Positions 1-13,545 are shown, numbered from the stretch's first letter. The stretch is DNA of 64,000 nucleotides from Oscarella lobularis (GCF_947507565.1 NC_089180.1:1984001-2048000), one strand, 5' to 3'. Notes: a model not told the origin generated them from the sequence alone. Translations and numbers: made by a program.

Positions 1-3000
1 ACGGAATATATACCGCTTGCCGGCGGAGTACGAACAACGCCTGACGGAATTTATACACGGCCTTCCGGCGGTGTACGAACACTGCCTGACGAAATATATA
101 TACCGCCTACCGGAGGAGTACGAACGCCCCCTGACGGAATATATATACCGCCTACCGGCGGAGTACGAACACTGCCTGACGAAATATATATATACCGCCT
201 ACCGGCGGAGTACGAACACTGCCTGACGGAATATATATACCGCCTACCGGCGGAGTACGAACAATACCTGACGGAATATATATACCACCTACCGGCGGAG
301 TACAAACAGTGCCTGACGGAATATATAAAACGCCTACCGGAAGAGTACGTACAACGCCTGACGAAATATATATACCGCCTACCGGCGGAGTACGTACAAC
401 GCCTGACGCAATATACAGCCTACCGGCGGAGTACGAACAATGCCTGACGGAATATATGTACCGCCTGGAGTACGAACAACGCCTGTCGGAATATATATAC
501 CGCCTGGAGTACGAACAACGCCTGACGGAAAATATTTACCGCCTGGAGTACGAACAACCCCTGACGGAAAATATTTACCGCCTGGAGTAGGAACAACGCC
601 TGACGGAATATATATACCGCCTGACGGAGGAGTATGAACAACGACTGTATATACCTCCTGCACGCGGAGTACGAACAACGCCTGACGGAATATATATATA
701 CCGCCTGCAGGCGGAGTGCGTACAACGCCTGACGGAATATATATACCGCCTACCGGCGGAGTAAGAACACTGCATGACGGAATATATATACCGCTTGCCG
801 GCGGAGTACGAAGACCGCCTGACGGAATATGTATTTCGCCTGCCGGAGGAGTACGAACACCGCCTGACGAAATATATATACCGCTTCCGGAAGCGTACAA
901 ACATACCCTGACGAAATATATATATACCGCCTGTCGGAGGAGTATGAACAATGCCTTACGGAAAATAAATACCGCCTGGAGGCGGAGTACGAACAACGCC
1001 TTACGGAATATATATACCGCCTGCCGGAGGAGTACGAACGAAGCCTGACGGAATATATATTTCGCCTGCCGGAGGAGTACGAACACCGCCTGACGGAATA
1101 TATATACCGCCTGCCGGAAGAGTACGAACAACGCCTGACGGAATATATATACCGCCTGCCGGAAGAGTACGAACAACGCCTGACGGAATATATATACCGC
1201 CTGCCGGCGAAGTACGAAGACCGCCTGACGGAATATATATTTCGCCTGCCGGAGGAGTACGAACACCGCCTGACGGAATATATAGCGCTTGCCGCAGCCT
1301 GACGGAATATATAAAACGCCTACCGGAAGAGTACGTACAACGCCTGACGGAATATATATACCGCCTACCGGCGGAGTACGAACACTGCCTATATATACCT
1401 CTTGCCGGCGGAGTACGAACAACGCCTGACGGAATTTATACGCGGCCTGCAGGCCGCGTACGAACACTGCCTTACGGGATATATATACCGCCTGCCGGAA
1501 GAGTACGTACAACGCGTGACGAAATATATATACTGCTTCCGGAAGAGTACAAACATACCCTGACGAAATATATATACCGCCTGTCGGAGGAGTGTGAACA
1601 ATGCCTGACAGAATATATATACCCCTCTCCGGCGGAGTACAAACACCGCCTGACGAAATATATATACCGCCTACCGGCGGAGTACGAACAACGCCTGACG
1701 GAAAATATATACCGCCTGGAGTACGTACAACGCCTGACGGAATATGTATACCGCCTGGAGGCGGAGTACGAACACTGCCTGACAGAATATATATACCGCC
1801 TGCCGGAAGAGTACGAACAACACCTGACGGAATATACTGTATATACCTCCTGCACGCGGAGTACGAACACCGCCTGACGGAATATATATACCGCCTGCCG
1901 GAGTAGTACGAACGCCGCCTGACGGAATATATATGGCGCCTGCCGGAAGAGTATGAACAACACCGGACGGAATATATATACCGCCTGCCGGCGAAGTACG
2001 AAGACCGCCTGACGGAATTTATATTTCGCCCGCCGGAGGAGAACGAACACCGCCTGACGGAATATATATACCGCCTGCCGGAAGAGTACGAACGCCGCCT
2101 GACGGAATATATATACCGCTTGCAGGCACAGTACGAACAATGCCTTACGGAATATATATACCGCCTGCAGGCGGAGTACGTACAACGCCTGACGGAATAT
2201 ATATACCGCCTACCGGCGGAGTAAGAACACTGCCTGACGGAATATATATACCGCCTGCCGGAAGAGTACGAACAACGCCTGACGGAATATATATACCGCC
2301 TGCCGGCGAAGTACGAAGACCGCCTGACGGAATATACGTATATACCGCCTGCCGCAGCCTGACGGATTATATATGCAGCCTACCGGAAGAGTACGTACAA
2401 CGCCTGACGAAATATATATACCGCCCACCGGCGGAGTACGAACAATGCCTGACGGACCGCCTGGAGGCGGAGTACGAACACTGCCTGACGGAATATATAT
2501 ACCGCTTGCCAGAGGAGTACGTACAACGCCTGACGGAATATATATACCGCCTGCCGGAGTAGTACGAACGCCGCCTGACGGAATATATGTACCGCCTGCA
2601 GGCACAGTACGAACAATGCCCTACGGAATATATATACCGCCTGCCGGAGTAGTACGAACGCCCCCTGACGGAATATATATACCGCCTACCGGAAGAGTAC
2701 GTACGACGCCTGTCCGAATATATATACCGCCTACCGGCGGAATACGAACAATACCTGACGGAATGTATATACCGCTTGCCGGCGTAGTACGAACACTGCC
2801 TGACGAAATATTTATACCGCCTACCGGAGGAGTACGAACGCCCCCTGACAGAATATATATACCGCCTACCGGCGGAGTACGAATATATGTATATACAGCC
2901 TGCAGGCGGAGTACGAACGCCGCTTAATTTATACACGGCCTGCCGGAGGAGTACGAACAACGCCTGACGAATTATATATACCGCCTGCCGGAAGAGTCCA

Positions 3001-3722
3001 AACAACGCCTGACGGAATATGTACTCGGCCTGCCTTCGGGGTACGAACACTGCCTGACGGAATATATATACCGCCTGCCGGAAGAGTACGTTCAACGCCT
3101 GACGAAATATATATACCGCTTCCGGAAGAGTACAAACATGCCCTGACGAAATATATATATCGCCTGTCGGAGGAGTACGAACAATACCTAAGGAATATAT
3201 ATACCGCTTGCCGGCGGAGTACGTACAACGCCTGACGGAATATATATACCGCCTGGAGGCGGAGAACGAACAACGCCTGACGGAAAATATATACCGCCTG
3301 GAGGCGGAGTACGAACAACGCCTGACGGAATATACTGTATATACCGCCTGCACGCGGAGTACGAACACCGCCTGACGGAATATATATACCGCCTACCGGC
3401 GGAGTACGAACACTGACTGACGAAATATATATACCGCCTGCCGGAAGAGTACGAACGCCGCCTGACGGAATATATATACCGCTTGCAGGCGGAGCACGTA
3501 CAACGCCTGACGGAATATATATACCACCTGCCGGCGAAGTACGAAGACCGCATATATATTTCGCCTGCCGGAGGAGTACGAACACCGCCTGACGGAATAT
3601 ATATTTCGCCTGTCGGAGGAGTACGAAGACCGCCTGACGGAATATGTATTTCGCCTGCCGGAGGAGTACGAACACCGCCTGACGGAATATATATACCGCC
3701 TGCCGCAGCCTGACGGAATATA
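1..3722. repeat. 45-bp satellite array (block I)
   Basis: About 80 imperfect copies of a 45-bp unit fill this stretch. Each contains a (TA)n core, then CCGCCTGCCGGAGGAG, then TACGAACAACGCCTGACG. Copies differ by substitutions and by small in-phase and out-of-phase deletions. Because 45 is a multiple of three, open frames of up to 377 codons arise on both strands. They encode only the repeat (for example GIYIPPAGGVRTTPD) and are not considered genes. The same family reappears at 15976-16202. Confidence 0.95.
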
Positions 3723-4039
3723 CATGGGGGGAGAGGTTAGCGGAGGCCACCACACCCGTGGGGGAGTGTTAGTGAGCGATTAGAATGAGTAGAACGCGAT
3801 GGAAGAGATGGCGTCATTTTTTCTCTCTTTTTTTCGCTTTTTTGTTGGAAATTCACGATTTGAACATAGCTGCGCCGATAGAATCCGTGCAGACGGCGGC
3901 TAACTCGATACGACTCGCCAAGCTGTGGTAGCACGTGCTTGGTACGGCATTTGTCTCTCACGTGCGCAACGTGACATAAGAGCAAACGCAACTGTCGCTC
4001 TTCCTTTTCAAATCTGCGTCAACAGGCGGAAAGGTCTCG
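3723..4039. other. Unique spacer, no gene seen
   Basis: Single-copy sequence between the satellite and the first helical-repeat gene copy. I see no convincing exon. Confidence 0.5.
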
Positions 4040-6520
4040 TCCGAATATGAGAAACTTGATTGTTCTTCTTGCAGCTGGAGGTAATGGAGATAAACCGCGT
4101 ACCAGCGAATTCGAGCGTGGAGTCTTGCAGTTCTTCTGTGCTCGGCCGCTCCTGGACAGCATCAGCCCCAGCAGCACAATCGTACGAGTAGCACAGTGTA
4201 GTCGCCTCTCGGTATAACTAGCCTCTTTTGACAGAAATGCCGACAGGCGATACGCAACGAAAATTGCAGGACATGCGGTGAGAGCATGGATAGGCAAACC
4301 GATCGCTGTAGCATGGCTTGGCTTGCTTAGGGATGCCGCCGCGAGGCAGAAGCTTCCCAGTCATTTTGTCAACAATCGTGGAAGCGCTTCTCTGAAGGAC
4401 ATTCCACCTCACACTCTCTCTCGTTTGCCGCATGTACGATTCTCTGAGTCTCTCGCTTGGCATTCCTTTATGTTTGTCTTCTTTTTTTACCTGTAGAGCA
4501 CCCTGCAGAAAATCACGCCCATGCAGGTGAAAGACAAGGTCAATCGTTTCAGCCAACTGGGTCCGCAAAACTTGAAGAATTTTCTTAACGGGCTCCGCCC
4601 AACGTTTTCGAATACTCTCAATGACTGGAAGGTGATGACGTGTTTCATAGATACCAGTAATATAATATATTATTGTATCTATGGTAAAAGCACGTGAGCC
4701 TAACATACATCACGTGGGCGTGAATACACTGATCTTATTTTATTGTTATTAGGCCCAGGCTCACAATCTCACCCGAAGCGCGGAGTTGTTTCAGGTCACC
4801 AGGGTGGTCTGAACGATTTCGGTAGCGATTTGTCCAAGGAAATTCCATTGGGCATGCATCGGAAAATGCCGGACAATGCGACGATTCACGAGGCCAAAGA
4901 TCGAGCCGTCGAACTGAGAGACAGTCAGACGTCGGACCTGTATCAGCGCGAACGAAAACGTGTCGGAGATCCCGCTGTGGGACGGAGAAGCGATCAAGTA
5001 AGTTTCGAAGCAAAAAGGCTGCGCGTATGCATTGAATGTAATGTGTGCCGTCTGTCGTCTAGGAATCTCGATCGCGTCGTTTGCGGTGCGCCGAGCGAAG
5101 ACGTTGAGAACATGCCCGCCGATCGAGGCGAGACGTGTATTGGCGCTCTGAGCAAGTGCAAAGGAAGCACGGCGCCCAGGGAGCGTCCGTCCGAGCACAC
5201 GCCAGCAATCAGCAGCTCGCGTTGAACCCGACGATATCGAAGGGATTCGGCAAACTCGCTGTTAATCTCGAGTACGTTTCTGTGAATACATGACGTAGGC
5301 GCCTACCGAAATTTTTTTTATTGCAGCGTTGACGACATCAAAAAGATGCCGCAGAAGAGCCGAAGGTCAATTCTGCTGTCAAATTGCGAGCAATCCCGAC
5401 ATGAAGGAGAACGTTGGCGCCGATAAGGTCAAGTTTCTCCTGGACTTCTGTAGCGAACATAACCACGCAAAAACGAAGGTATGACGTTGTCGCGGCATGA
5501 CGTCAATGCACAGTGCAACAGCTGCTCTTACTTTTTTTTCTAGAGAGCCAGTCATGATTGTCATAGCAGTGCTGACGTCGAAAAATTGGACGATTTGAAC
5601 AGCGGAAGGGGCGTCGAAGACATCGACAATCTTTGCGCCGAAGCTCACCAGAATGCCGGCAGTCTTCTCGACGGCAAATTTAACGATACGCAGCGCCAAG
5701 CTCTGATGCGCAATCGTCTTCAAAAAGTCCATTGAGTCAACCGAAATTTGTAAATTTTAGGCTTTCATTTAGCTTCGCTTAATTAATTAATTAGCTACGG
5801 CGACGCTGGAAAAATGACGCTAGACGATATTAATCAGGTAAATCGTTGAAACACCTTCCCAAGGTTCAGCTGTCCAAGATCAAACCTGTAAAAACAACAA
5901 ATTTTTCTTTTTTTTTAAACGAACTATTAAGCTATTTAGAAATCGTTGACTGACGGACTTGACTCGGCGAGCCAAGTCGACTGGAGCAGCGACCAGGCGA
6001 AAGCCTTGATTCCCGTTCTTGAACACGGTTTCAACAAAAGTAAAGCCAAATGCAAGAGGCGTCCTAAAGTCAAACGTTAATGCTTTTGCGTCAGGCGTTT
6101 CCAAGTGGGGCGGGCACAGACGTGCTGGAAACATCACAAGAGGCCTCCAACCAAAGGACATCGCGGATATGCCGTCGCGAACGTTCGACGAGTTCCTCGA
6201 GACTCTTGCGGGTAATTGCGAACAAATGGACGACGGAAAGAAACAGGCGATTCGAAATGCCACGAAATCGGTGCGAGAAAGCATCCATTCAATAAAACAG
6301 AATGCAAATTTCAAACATTTTCTAGAAACTTGGCGGCGGCTTCGACGGAGTTAGCGAAGAGGACATCGGTCGCATGGGCTGTGCCGGCATGCATCGCGAC
6401 GTGATGTCGTCGAAGAACTTCGGCTCGTCGGAAGACGGCATCAACATGGCCGCGCAGTCAATGAAGAAAGCCCTGATGACGGGAAAAGTTGATAGGAATA
6501 CGGTACGCCGAGATAGGCGC
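4040..6520 (+). pseudogene. Helical-repeat gene, copy A (mesothelin/stereocilin-like pattern, broken)
   Basis: A chain of short exons separated by 50-120 bp GT-AG introns. The encoded repeats of about 40 residues carry a recurring D-I-x-x-M-P signature, for example DIADMPSRTFDEFLETLAG near 6160-6220, and an exon near 4507-4630 containing RFSQLGPQNLKNFL. Pattern and spacing recall the superhelical repeats of mesothelin/stereocilin/otoancorin proteins, but that assignment is weak. The copy matches 7018-10794 exon by exon but lacks the counterpart of about 7620-8990. Relative to copy B it has a 17-bp deletion near 4976 and an extra G near 5368, both of which shift the frame. It is therefore probably a pseudogene, though sequencing error at short homopolymers is possible for some changes. 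Confidence 0.4.
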
Positions 6521-6620
6521 GAAACCGTGTGCGAATCGTTTCGTACGAAATGGCCGGTACCGTCGTCTCGGATTACCGTACGTTTCCTGGTAGGGCCATT
6601 TTCCTTTTGGAAGCCTTAAA

Positions 6621-7017
6621 GTAGGTCAGTTGCCCGCTTTTGCACAGCAAACAAGCATTCGTCTGTCTGTACAGCCGGTTACTTGCTGATGAGAGTAGTA
6701 GACAACGCCGTAAGCAAAAGGCCACACCCTTGTAGGCGTACCTGTCTAAAATTTCTTTTCCCAGAGAAACGAGTTATTGGGCTAAAGTCTTGTAAGATCC
6801 CGTTTTGTTGGCTTCCTATGATGATTGAGTTGCCATGATGATTAGTTGCGACAACGTGCAGTCGACGGCGTGCGGACCGCGGCGTGCCAGGCAGAGTGAG
6901 GCACGTGCGTAGCTACGGGAGACGTTGACGTCAGGTGCGAACCTCGTACGTATAATCTGCTCGGCCGCTTCTCTTCTATCATTCTGATCCTGCGCCAGCT
7001 ACAGCGACCGTTTCGAA
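6621..7017. other. Spacer between gene copies A and B
   Basis: No exon recognised. The sequence separates the two tandem copies of the helical-repeat gene. Confidence 0.4.
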
Positions 7018-10000
7018 ATGACAAAGTCGATCGTTCTACTTGCAGCAGGAAGTACGTGGCCTACAGACGCTCGAGCGTATAGCGAAATACAGAGTTTCAG
7101 TTCTTCTCTGCGCGGCCGCTCCGACTCCGCCCGACAAGCAGCAGCGTACGACAGTCTCATGCTTAAGCGTTTCTTTACTAACGATTTGTCTCGCAGCAGC
7201 GAACAAGCAACGCCAGTTGCAAGAGAGCCGGTACGTGAGCAGCGGGGGCACGGCAGCGGCAGCGGGGCGCGGGCAACTGATCCGCGATGGTTGAGGCCGC
7301 TGCAAGACAAAAGCTTCCCAGCGACTTTGTCAACAATCCTAGTAGGGCTTTCCTAAAAGACGTACAGTACCAGCGCACACCATTTCTCGCCTGCCAAAAG
7401 TAAGAATCGTCGTCGATCACGTACGTCGTCGCACCTCGCATTTGTACGGTATCCTTGAAGAAGCTCACGCCCGCTCAAGTGAGGGACAACGTGAAGCGTT
7501 TCAGTCAACTCGGTTCGCAAAACGTGAGAAATTTCATCAACGGAGTCAGCGACGAAGCGTTCAACGAAACGCGTTCGACGATTGGAAAGTGAGAGTTCAC
7601 GCGGGAGTGTGTCGACGCGTAACGTCAACGTTCTTCTAGAACCAGGCGCGCAATCTTTTGCAAAATCAAGCGCGTTCTATATATCGTCGATCGCTTCGCA
7701 CAAGGAAAGAGCTCGTTCACGAAAGCCAACATTCAAAATTTGGGCGGATTGAAGAAAGAAATGAGTCGGAATCAACTCGAAAAGATCTCGCCTGACGCGT
7801 ACGTCAAAAACAGTCTTTTACAAAAATTCGTCAATTAAATAAATAATTTTATTATTAGTATTTCCGAATTGCAAGACGCCCGCGCCGATTTCGATCACTG
7901 TGAGCGTCGCACCGTCGCCGACGTCAAGAAGAAACAGAAGAGTCCGTCTCAGTTGAGTCCGAGTGATGTCGGATCAATTGGACGCGTTTGTGCCCGATAT
8001 GGACAACGGTGACATGAAGAAAATGTCGAAAGGAACAGTCAAGGATAGCCTCGACACATTGGGAAAACAGAGTTTTCGACCTGATCAGGCTAGATCGTTG
8101 TTGATGGGAGCTGACGCTTCGTCGTTCACAAAGGACGACGTTAGCAAGTAAAGACGTCGTCCTCGGAATTTTTAAAAGTATATACATGGGGTTTTCTAGA
8201 GCTGGTAGTTTGAGACCGTTTATAAGAAGCGATCAGGTGAAAAGCATGGATGCCGAGGCTGCGGACGAAGTTGCAAAACAAGTCAAGGAACCCAGAAAAC
8301 CAGTGCCTAAAACTAAATGAAAAGTTTCCTGCATAAAGTAAAATTTATTTATCAATTGTTCTAGATGGATCAGACGCTTGCCAATCACTTCTTCGGAAGA
8401 CGAGCCGGCAAAGTGAACGGGACGGTGAAGACAAAGAATTTGACGTGCGCTGACATGGCTGAAGCGGCAGGACAGACGGCGGGATTGAGCACTCGCGAGC
8501 AGAAACATATTCCCGATAGCGAAGTCGCTTCGTGCGTCAAGAGGATTGCATGGAAACAACCTCGGCAACAACAATCCGCATCAGGTAAGAAATTGGTTCG
8601 ACGTGCGCTCAGTTAAGTTTGAACCAAGTTTTAAATGCAGTTCCGCGCCTTGGGCGACAAAGTGTTCAAGGGAGGAAAACGCAATGCGACGTTTATGATG
8701 GAAGATGGACGCGTGAAGAACGTAAGTGTTCCCCGCGGATTGATTACTGTAAGGGCGTTTTATCATGCAATTTTCTAGTTGTCCCAAATGAAAGATATGG
8801 ACTTTGCTGGACTTGGTCACATGGTCAAAGGAATGCGATCCGAGCACATTTGATCAGGCGAATCCGAAGGAATTTGCAAAAGCAGTTAAAATGGGAGTCA
8901 AGGACACCGCAAAGGGAGCGCAGGGATCGCAAAAAAGAGCCATGCTCAAAAAGGTTTCATTTCTGTATATAAAATAAAATTATAACTAGTTACTCAGAGC
9001 GGATTTCAGAGCCACGAGGGCGGTCTGAGGAAACTGAGTGACTTGGGCAGCGATTTGTCCAAAGAAATTCCATTGGGCATGCATCAGAAAATGCCGGACA
9101 ATGCGACGATTCACGACGCCAAAGATCGAGCCGTCGAACTGAGAGACAGCCAGACGTCGGACCTGTATCAGCGCGAACGAAAACGTCTCGGAGATCCCGC
9201 TGAGGGCAACGAGACAAAGTGGGACGGAGAAGCGATCAAGTAAGTTTCGAAGCAAAAAGACTGCGCGTATGCGTTGAATGTAATGTGTGCCGTCTGTCGT
9301 CTAGGAATCTCGATCGCGTCGTTTGCGGTGCGCCGAGCGAAGACGTCGAGAACATGCCCGCAGATCAAGGCGAGACGATGATTGGCGCTCTGAGCAAGTG
9401 CAAAGGAAAAGGAAAGCACGGCGCCCAGAGGGCGTCCGTCCGGGCACACGCCGGCAATCAACAGTTCAACTTCTCTGGCATTCATCCTCACGATGTCGAG
9501 GGATTTGGAAAACTCGCTGTCAATCTCGAGTACGTTTCCGCGTATTCGTCACGTAAAGTGTCTGACATTTTCTCCATTGCAGCGTTGACGATATCAAAAA
9601 AGATGCCGCAGAAGAGCCGAAGTCAATTCTGCTGTCAAATTGCGAGCAATCCCGACATGAAAGAGAACTTTGGCGCCGATATGGTCAAGTTTCTCCTGGA
9701 CTTATGTAGTGAAGAGGACGAAGAGGAAGAACAGCACGGCGAAAGAAGAAAAAGGGTACGTCGTCTGGCATGTAGTCTGCACCATGCATGCAAGAGTATT
9801 TTTACAGCGAGAAGAATCGGAATGTCACAGGAGTGCTAAAGTCGAAAACTGGACGATCTGAATGGCGGAAGGAGTGTCAAAGACATCGACAAACTTTGTG
9901 CTGAAGCTCACCAGAATGCCGGCAGTCTTCTCGACGGCAAATTTAACGATACGCAGCGTCAAGCTCTAATGCGCAATCGCCTCCAGAAAGTTCAGTAAGA

Positions 10001-10794
10001 CATCTTGTATTATATCATAATATTTCATTTTGTTACTCTAATTACCATAGCAACGGCGACGCTGGTAGGATGACAGGAGACGATATTAGGGATTCGGGCA
10101 AATCGTTGAGATTTCTTCCTAACGATCAACTGTCCAAGATAAAACCTGTACAAAATAGCAGCTTTACCCTTCCTTCAAATCTTTGTGCTTGTAGATACCG
10201 TTGTCCTACATAGAAATCTTTGACCGACGCACTCGACTCGGCGAGTCAAGTAGAATGGAGCGGCGAACAGGCGAAACGACTGATTCCCATTCTCGAACGT
10301 GGCTTCGGCAAAAGTAGGTCAAACCGGCGATCAGAATGATAATAATCCATCATTGATAAATCACTTTCTCTCAGACGTTTCCCAGTGGGGCGGACGAGAG
10401 CACAGACTCGCCGGAAACATAACGGTCGGTCTCCGGTCACGGGACATCGCAGATATGCCGTCGGATGCATTCGATGACGCTCTCGAGACGATTTCCGGCA
10501 GCTGCGAACGATTGGACGAAGAACAGCGACAGGCAATTCGAAATGCAACGAGAAAGGTTGAATAATTTTAGCATTCCTTTCTGTCAACGTTTACGCTAAT
10601 TAATTTTTTTAGAAACTCGGTCGCGGCAGCTTTGACGGAATCAGCGAAGAAGACATCGGTCGAATGGGCTGCGCCGGTATGCATCACGGGACATCGTGAA
10701 ATCGAAGAAGTTTGGCGCGTCGGAGGACGGCATGAACTTGACGGCGCAAGCGATGAAAAGGGCGTTGATGACGGGAAACGTAGACAGAGACACG
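7018..10794 (+). pseudogene. Helical-repeat gene, copy B (longer copy, frameshifted)
   Basis: Contains all exons seen in copy A plus a block at about 7640-8990. That block encodes further repeats, for example FTKANIQNLGGLKKEMS near 7719-7765, GDMKKMSKGTVKDSLDTLGK near 8010-8070 and QMKDMDFAGLGHMVKGMRSE near 8784-8845. Exon 9219-9530 is nearly identical to its copy A counterpart. Disruptions include one extra A in an A-run near 9600 and a 2-bp gain near 10684, each visible by comparison with copy A. The family is tentatively mesothelin/stereocilin-like from the regular L-x-x-M and D-V/I-x-x-M-P helices. I do not see a start codon with a signal peptide or an obvious end. The last exon (ending 10794) can splice in phase to the CSPG-like exon at 10837. 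Confidence 0.4.
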
Positions 10795-10836
10795 GTAAGG
10801 GAAACTAGCAACCGACAAGTGAGAAATTTTCTTTAG

Positions 10837-11215
10837 GAGACAACGGCATTTGAAACGATCAAGGATCGTCGAGCTGAGAGCAGAACCCGATCGCCATCGC
10901 AACGACGAAATTCCCGTCATCTCCGGGCCCCGTCGCTCCTCAGAATCACCGATTCGGACGTGGGCTCCAACGAGGAAGACCTCATCGTCACCTTGACGGA
11001 GACCCCGACGAATGGCCGGCTCATACTCCGCGGACGAAACTGCTCGACGTCGCGGAAAGGATAACGGTCAAGGAACTGCACGACTCGATTTTAATTTATG
11101 CTCGCGACGGTTCGCGAACGGACGAGGATCGGTTCGCGTTCTCCGTGAGCGACGGGCGTCACCACGCGAACGGGAATCTCACAATTCAAGTCTTCCATTC
11201 GAATCAGTATTCACC
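10837..11215 (+). pseudogene. CSPG/FRAS1-type extracellular repeat, frameshifted
   Basis: The exon begins after an AG acceptor. It encodes LLRITDSDVGS, then DLIVTLTETPTNGRLILRG and, in a shifted frame, ITVKELHDSILIYARDGS followed by EDRFAFSVSDG. This order (ITD-x-D, P-x-x-G-x-L, Y-x-x-D-G, D-x-F-x-F-x-V-x-D-G) is the signature of CSPG4/FRAS1/FREM repeats, which are cadherin-like adhesion modules. The two halves lie in different frames, with the shift between about 11025 and 11050, and the first frame stops soon after. Either an indel has broken the repeat or there is a base-calling error. It follows copy B in splice phase, but a common gene is not proven. Confidence 0.5.
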
Positions 11216-11261
11216 CCGGGGTGTCAGTGAACCTTGCTGGAGAAGTAGTCGCTATACATAG

Positions 11262-13545
11262 GCGAAGGTCTCATGGATTTGCTACAGAGTCAAGAGATGA
11301 GCGAGGGAAGCATGCAAGCCGACGACGTTACTTCGGCGATCTCTTTCGGAAGACGACAAAGCATTTTATGTCCGTCAGTTGGTCGAGAAGAGGGATCAGT
11401 GCAGGGCTATGGTCAAGGGAAAGCAGAATAAATTGGAACTTTTTCTCCAGTTGGGAAGCTGCGAGCAAGACACAGATAAGGTAGAGTAGCAATCTTAGGA
11501 CAATACTTCCGGCGTTATTAGTGTTATTGTTCTGTTTCTTTTCTCTCTTCAAGATCATCGACTCACTTTTGAAGGCATCTCATCTCGTTCTCGCGAGCCA
11601 ATCAGACATCGGCAACTGCGAACAAGCGGCGCGCGATCTCCAACAAGAACACGGCGACTTCGTCTCCAAAGCGTCAGCGACGCACGAAAGCGGTCTGCAA
11701 CTAATCGACACGGCGCAAATTCTTCGCGAGCGCTGCGCCCTCCCAACGGAACCGTGCATCGAACGACACCAACGCTTGGAAAACGCGTGGACGAACGTCT
11801 CCGCGGCGATGGCCGAGTGAACGAGTCGACTCGAAATGTCGACGGTGTTTTATCACGACGACGTCGCGCTGAACGATCGCCTTGGAAGAATTGTCGATGA
11901 GCTTCGTCGTCAGGAGCGCGTTGCCAACGTTCAAGCCGTCGAGCAGTTGATGGTGCGCTATCAGCGCGTGCGCGACGCGGCGGAGACGGCGGAGACGACG
12001 CCGAGGAAGTCGTCGCCGTTCACGCGCTGCTTTCGACGCGAATTGACGCCCTAGCGGAACATTGGGGAGAAGTGGAACGCGAGTGGGCGTTGAAGATGAA
12101 GCAGTTGGAGCAGCTGATGGACGTGAAGGATTTTGAAGACAAAGTGCAGCAGGTGAGAATCGAGAAAGTTCTCGGTGCCAATCTATATTGGTCTTCTTCT
12201 TCTTCTCCTAAGGTTTTGTTGTGGATCGAGAAGGAGACGACTGGTTGCCTCGTCGACGGAACTTCTTCGCAAAACGGAAACTTTTCAGCACGAGGCTGCT
12301 GTATGATAAGAATCTGCGCGCGTTCGCCTTTTTTTCACGACTATCTCTTTCTTTAGGCAATTCACGAGAAAGTCGAACGATTGACAGCGCAAGCGAGACA
12401 GGAAATCAGTCGCGGATCTTGTGTAGAGAAGCGGGCGTCGTCACACTCGATCTCCAGTGGAAGCAATTCAGCGTTCGTCTGCTCCACTGGAAAAGCCGTC
12501 TTACAAAGGCCGTCTCATTTTTCGAGAAAGCGGACGAGGTCAGTAAAAAAGAAAAGAAACGGATAAATAACTTTGACTCCTCCTCGTTTTTCTAGTTCAA
12601 TCAATTTCTCGTCAAAGGAGTCGAATCTTTTCAATCGGTTGCCCTGGAGAGTACCGTCGAAGGAATGGAAAAACTTCTCTCCGAACACGGAAAACGAACG
12701 GCCACGCTCAAAGACATTACCAAGTCGACTATGAACGAAGGAAGCGCGCTCTTAGATCGTCTCAAGCATCCCGGAAAGGAACTGCAGTTCGGCGACGGAA
12801 GCAGCGACGGGGAAACGATTCGCGTGAACTACTACCTCAGCGTCGGATTTCTCGGCTCGTTCTTGACGGAATTGCAAGACCGTAGCGAACAGTTGGACGA
12901 CATGTGGACGGCGCGGGGACGAGCTCTTCAGCAGGCCTTGGAATTGAGAAAATTTGAAGGAAACTATCGAGACGTAATAATAGTGACGTCTTGATCGGTT
13001 TAATTTTATTGACCAGGGTTTTTTTTCAAAGGTTTCTGTCTCGGTCGAAGCCGTTGCTGCTAGTATGGAAACTTCAGCACTGGAAATTGGCCCGTCAGTC
13101 GCCGCGTTGATGTTGCTACAGGAGCAGCACGACTCACTGGAAGCTGACGCAAAGGTATGCCAAAAAAAAAATAAAACGAAGAAATAATGTACGAATGTGT
13201 TTTCTTTAGGCTGTTGTGACGAAAATGGCTCGCTTGAAATTGGCGAAGCCTTGGTGAAGGCGGGACATTACGCGGCGGCCGATATTCGACGATCAGTGCT
13301 CAGCGCGGCGCCGAAAGTGCGAAGACTCCCCGCCGCCGTTCTCGAAAGACGCAAAGTCCTATCGAAAACAACAGAAAAAATCGAAACGGGTAAAGAGAGC
13401 CCTTTACTTCGCTTCAAAAAACCCGAAACATTTCGTTTCTATAGGTTATCCTCGTCATGGACGAAATTCAGAAGGGAATGGTCGACACGGGGACGCTTTC
13501 GAGCAAAGATTCGTGCGCTAAATTTGATACTGAGTCCTTTGTAAT
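11262..13545 (+). pseudogene. Spectrin-repeat protein segment with stops and frameshifts
   Basis: Several exons encode heptad-rich helices typical of spectrin repeats. Examples are AFYVRQLVEKRDQCRAMVKG near 11353, GNCEQAARDLQQEHGDFV near 11611, TSRLEMSTVFYHDD near 11821 and LTELQDRSEQLDDMW near 12858. Trio/Kalirin- or plakin-type proteins are plausible relatives. An in-frame TGA at 11818-11820 stands where an arginine is expected between AMAE and TSRLE. Frame changes occur near 12000, 12235, 12430 and 13245. Introns with clean donors and acceptors remain, for example 12540-12595. The 3' end runs into the 41-bp satellite. A decayed gene is the simplest reading. Confidence 0.55.

Noticed and set aside
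379-1512. 377-codon minus-strand open frame, and similar ones up to 3755
   Set aside because: It consists only of the 45-bp satellite read in one frame. Equivalent frames exist on both strands with no unique sequence, signal or splice logic.
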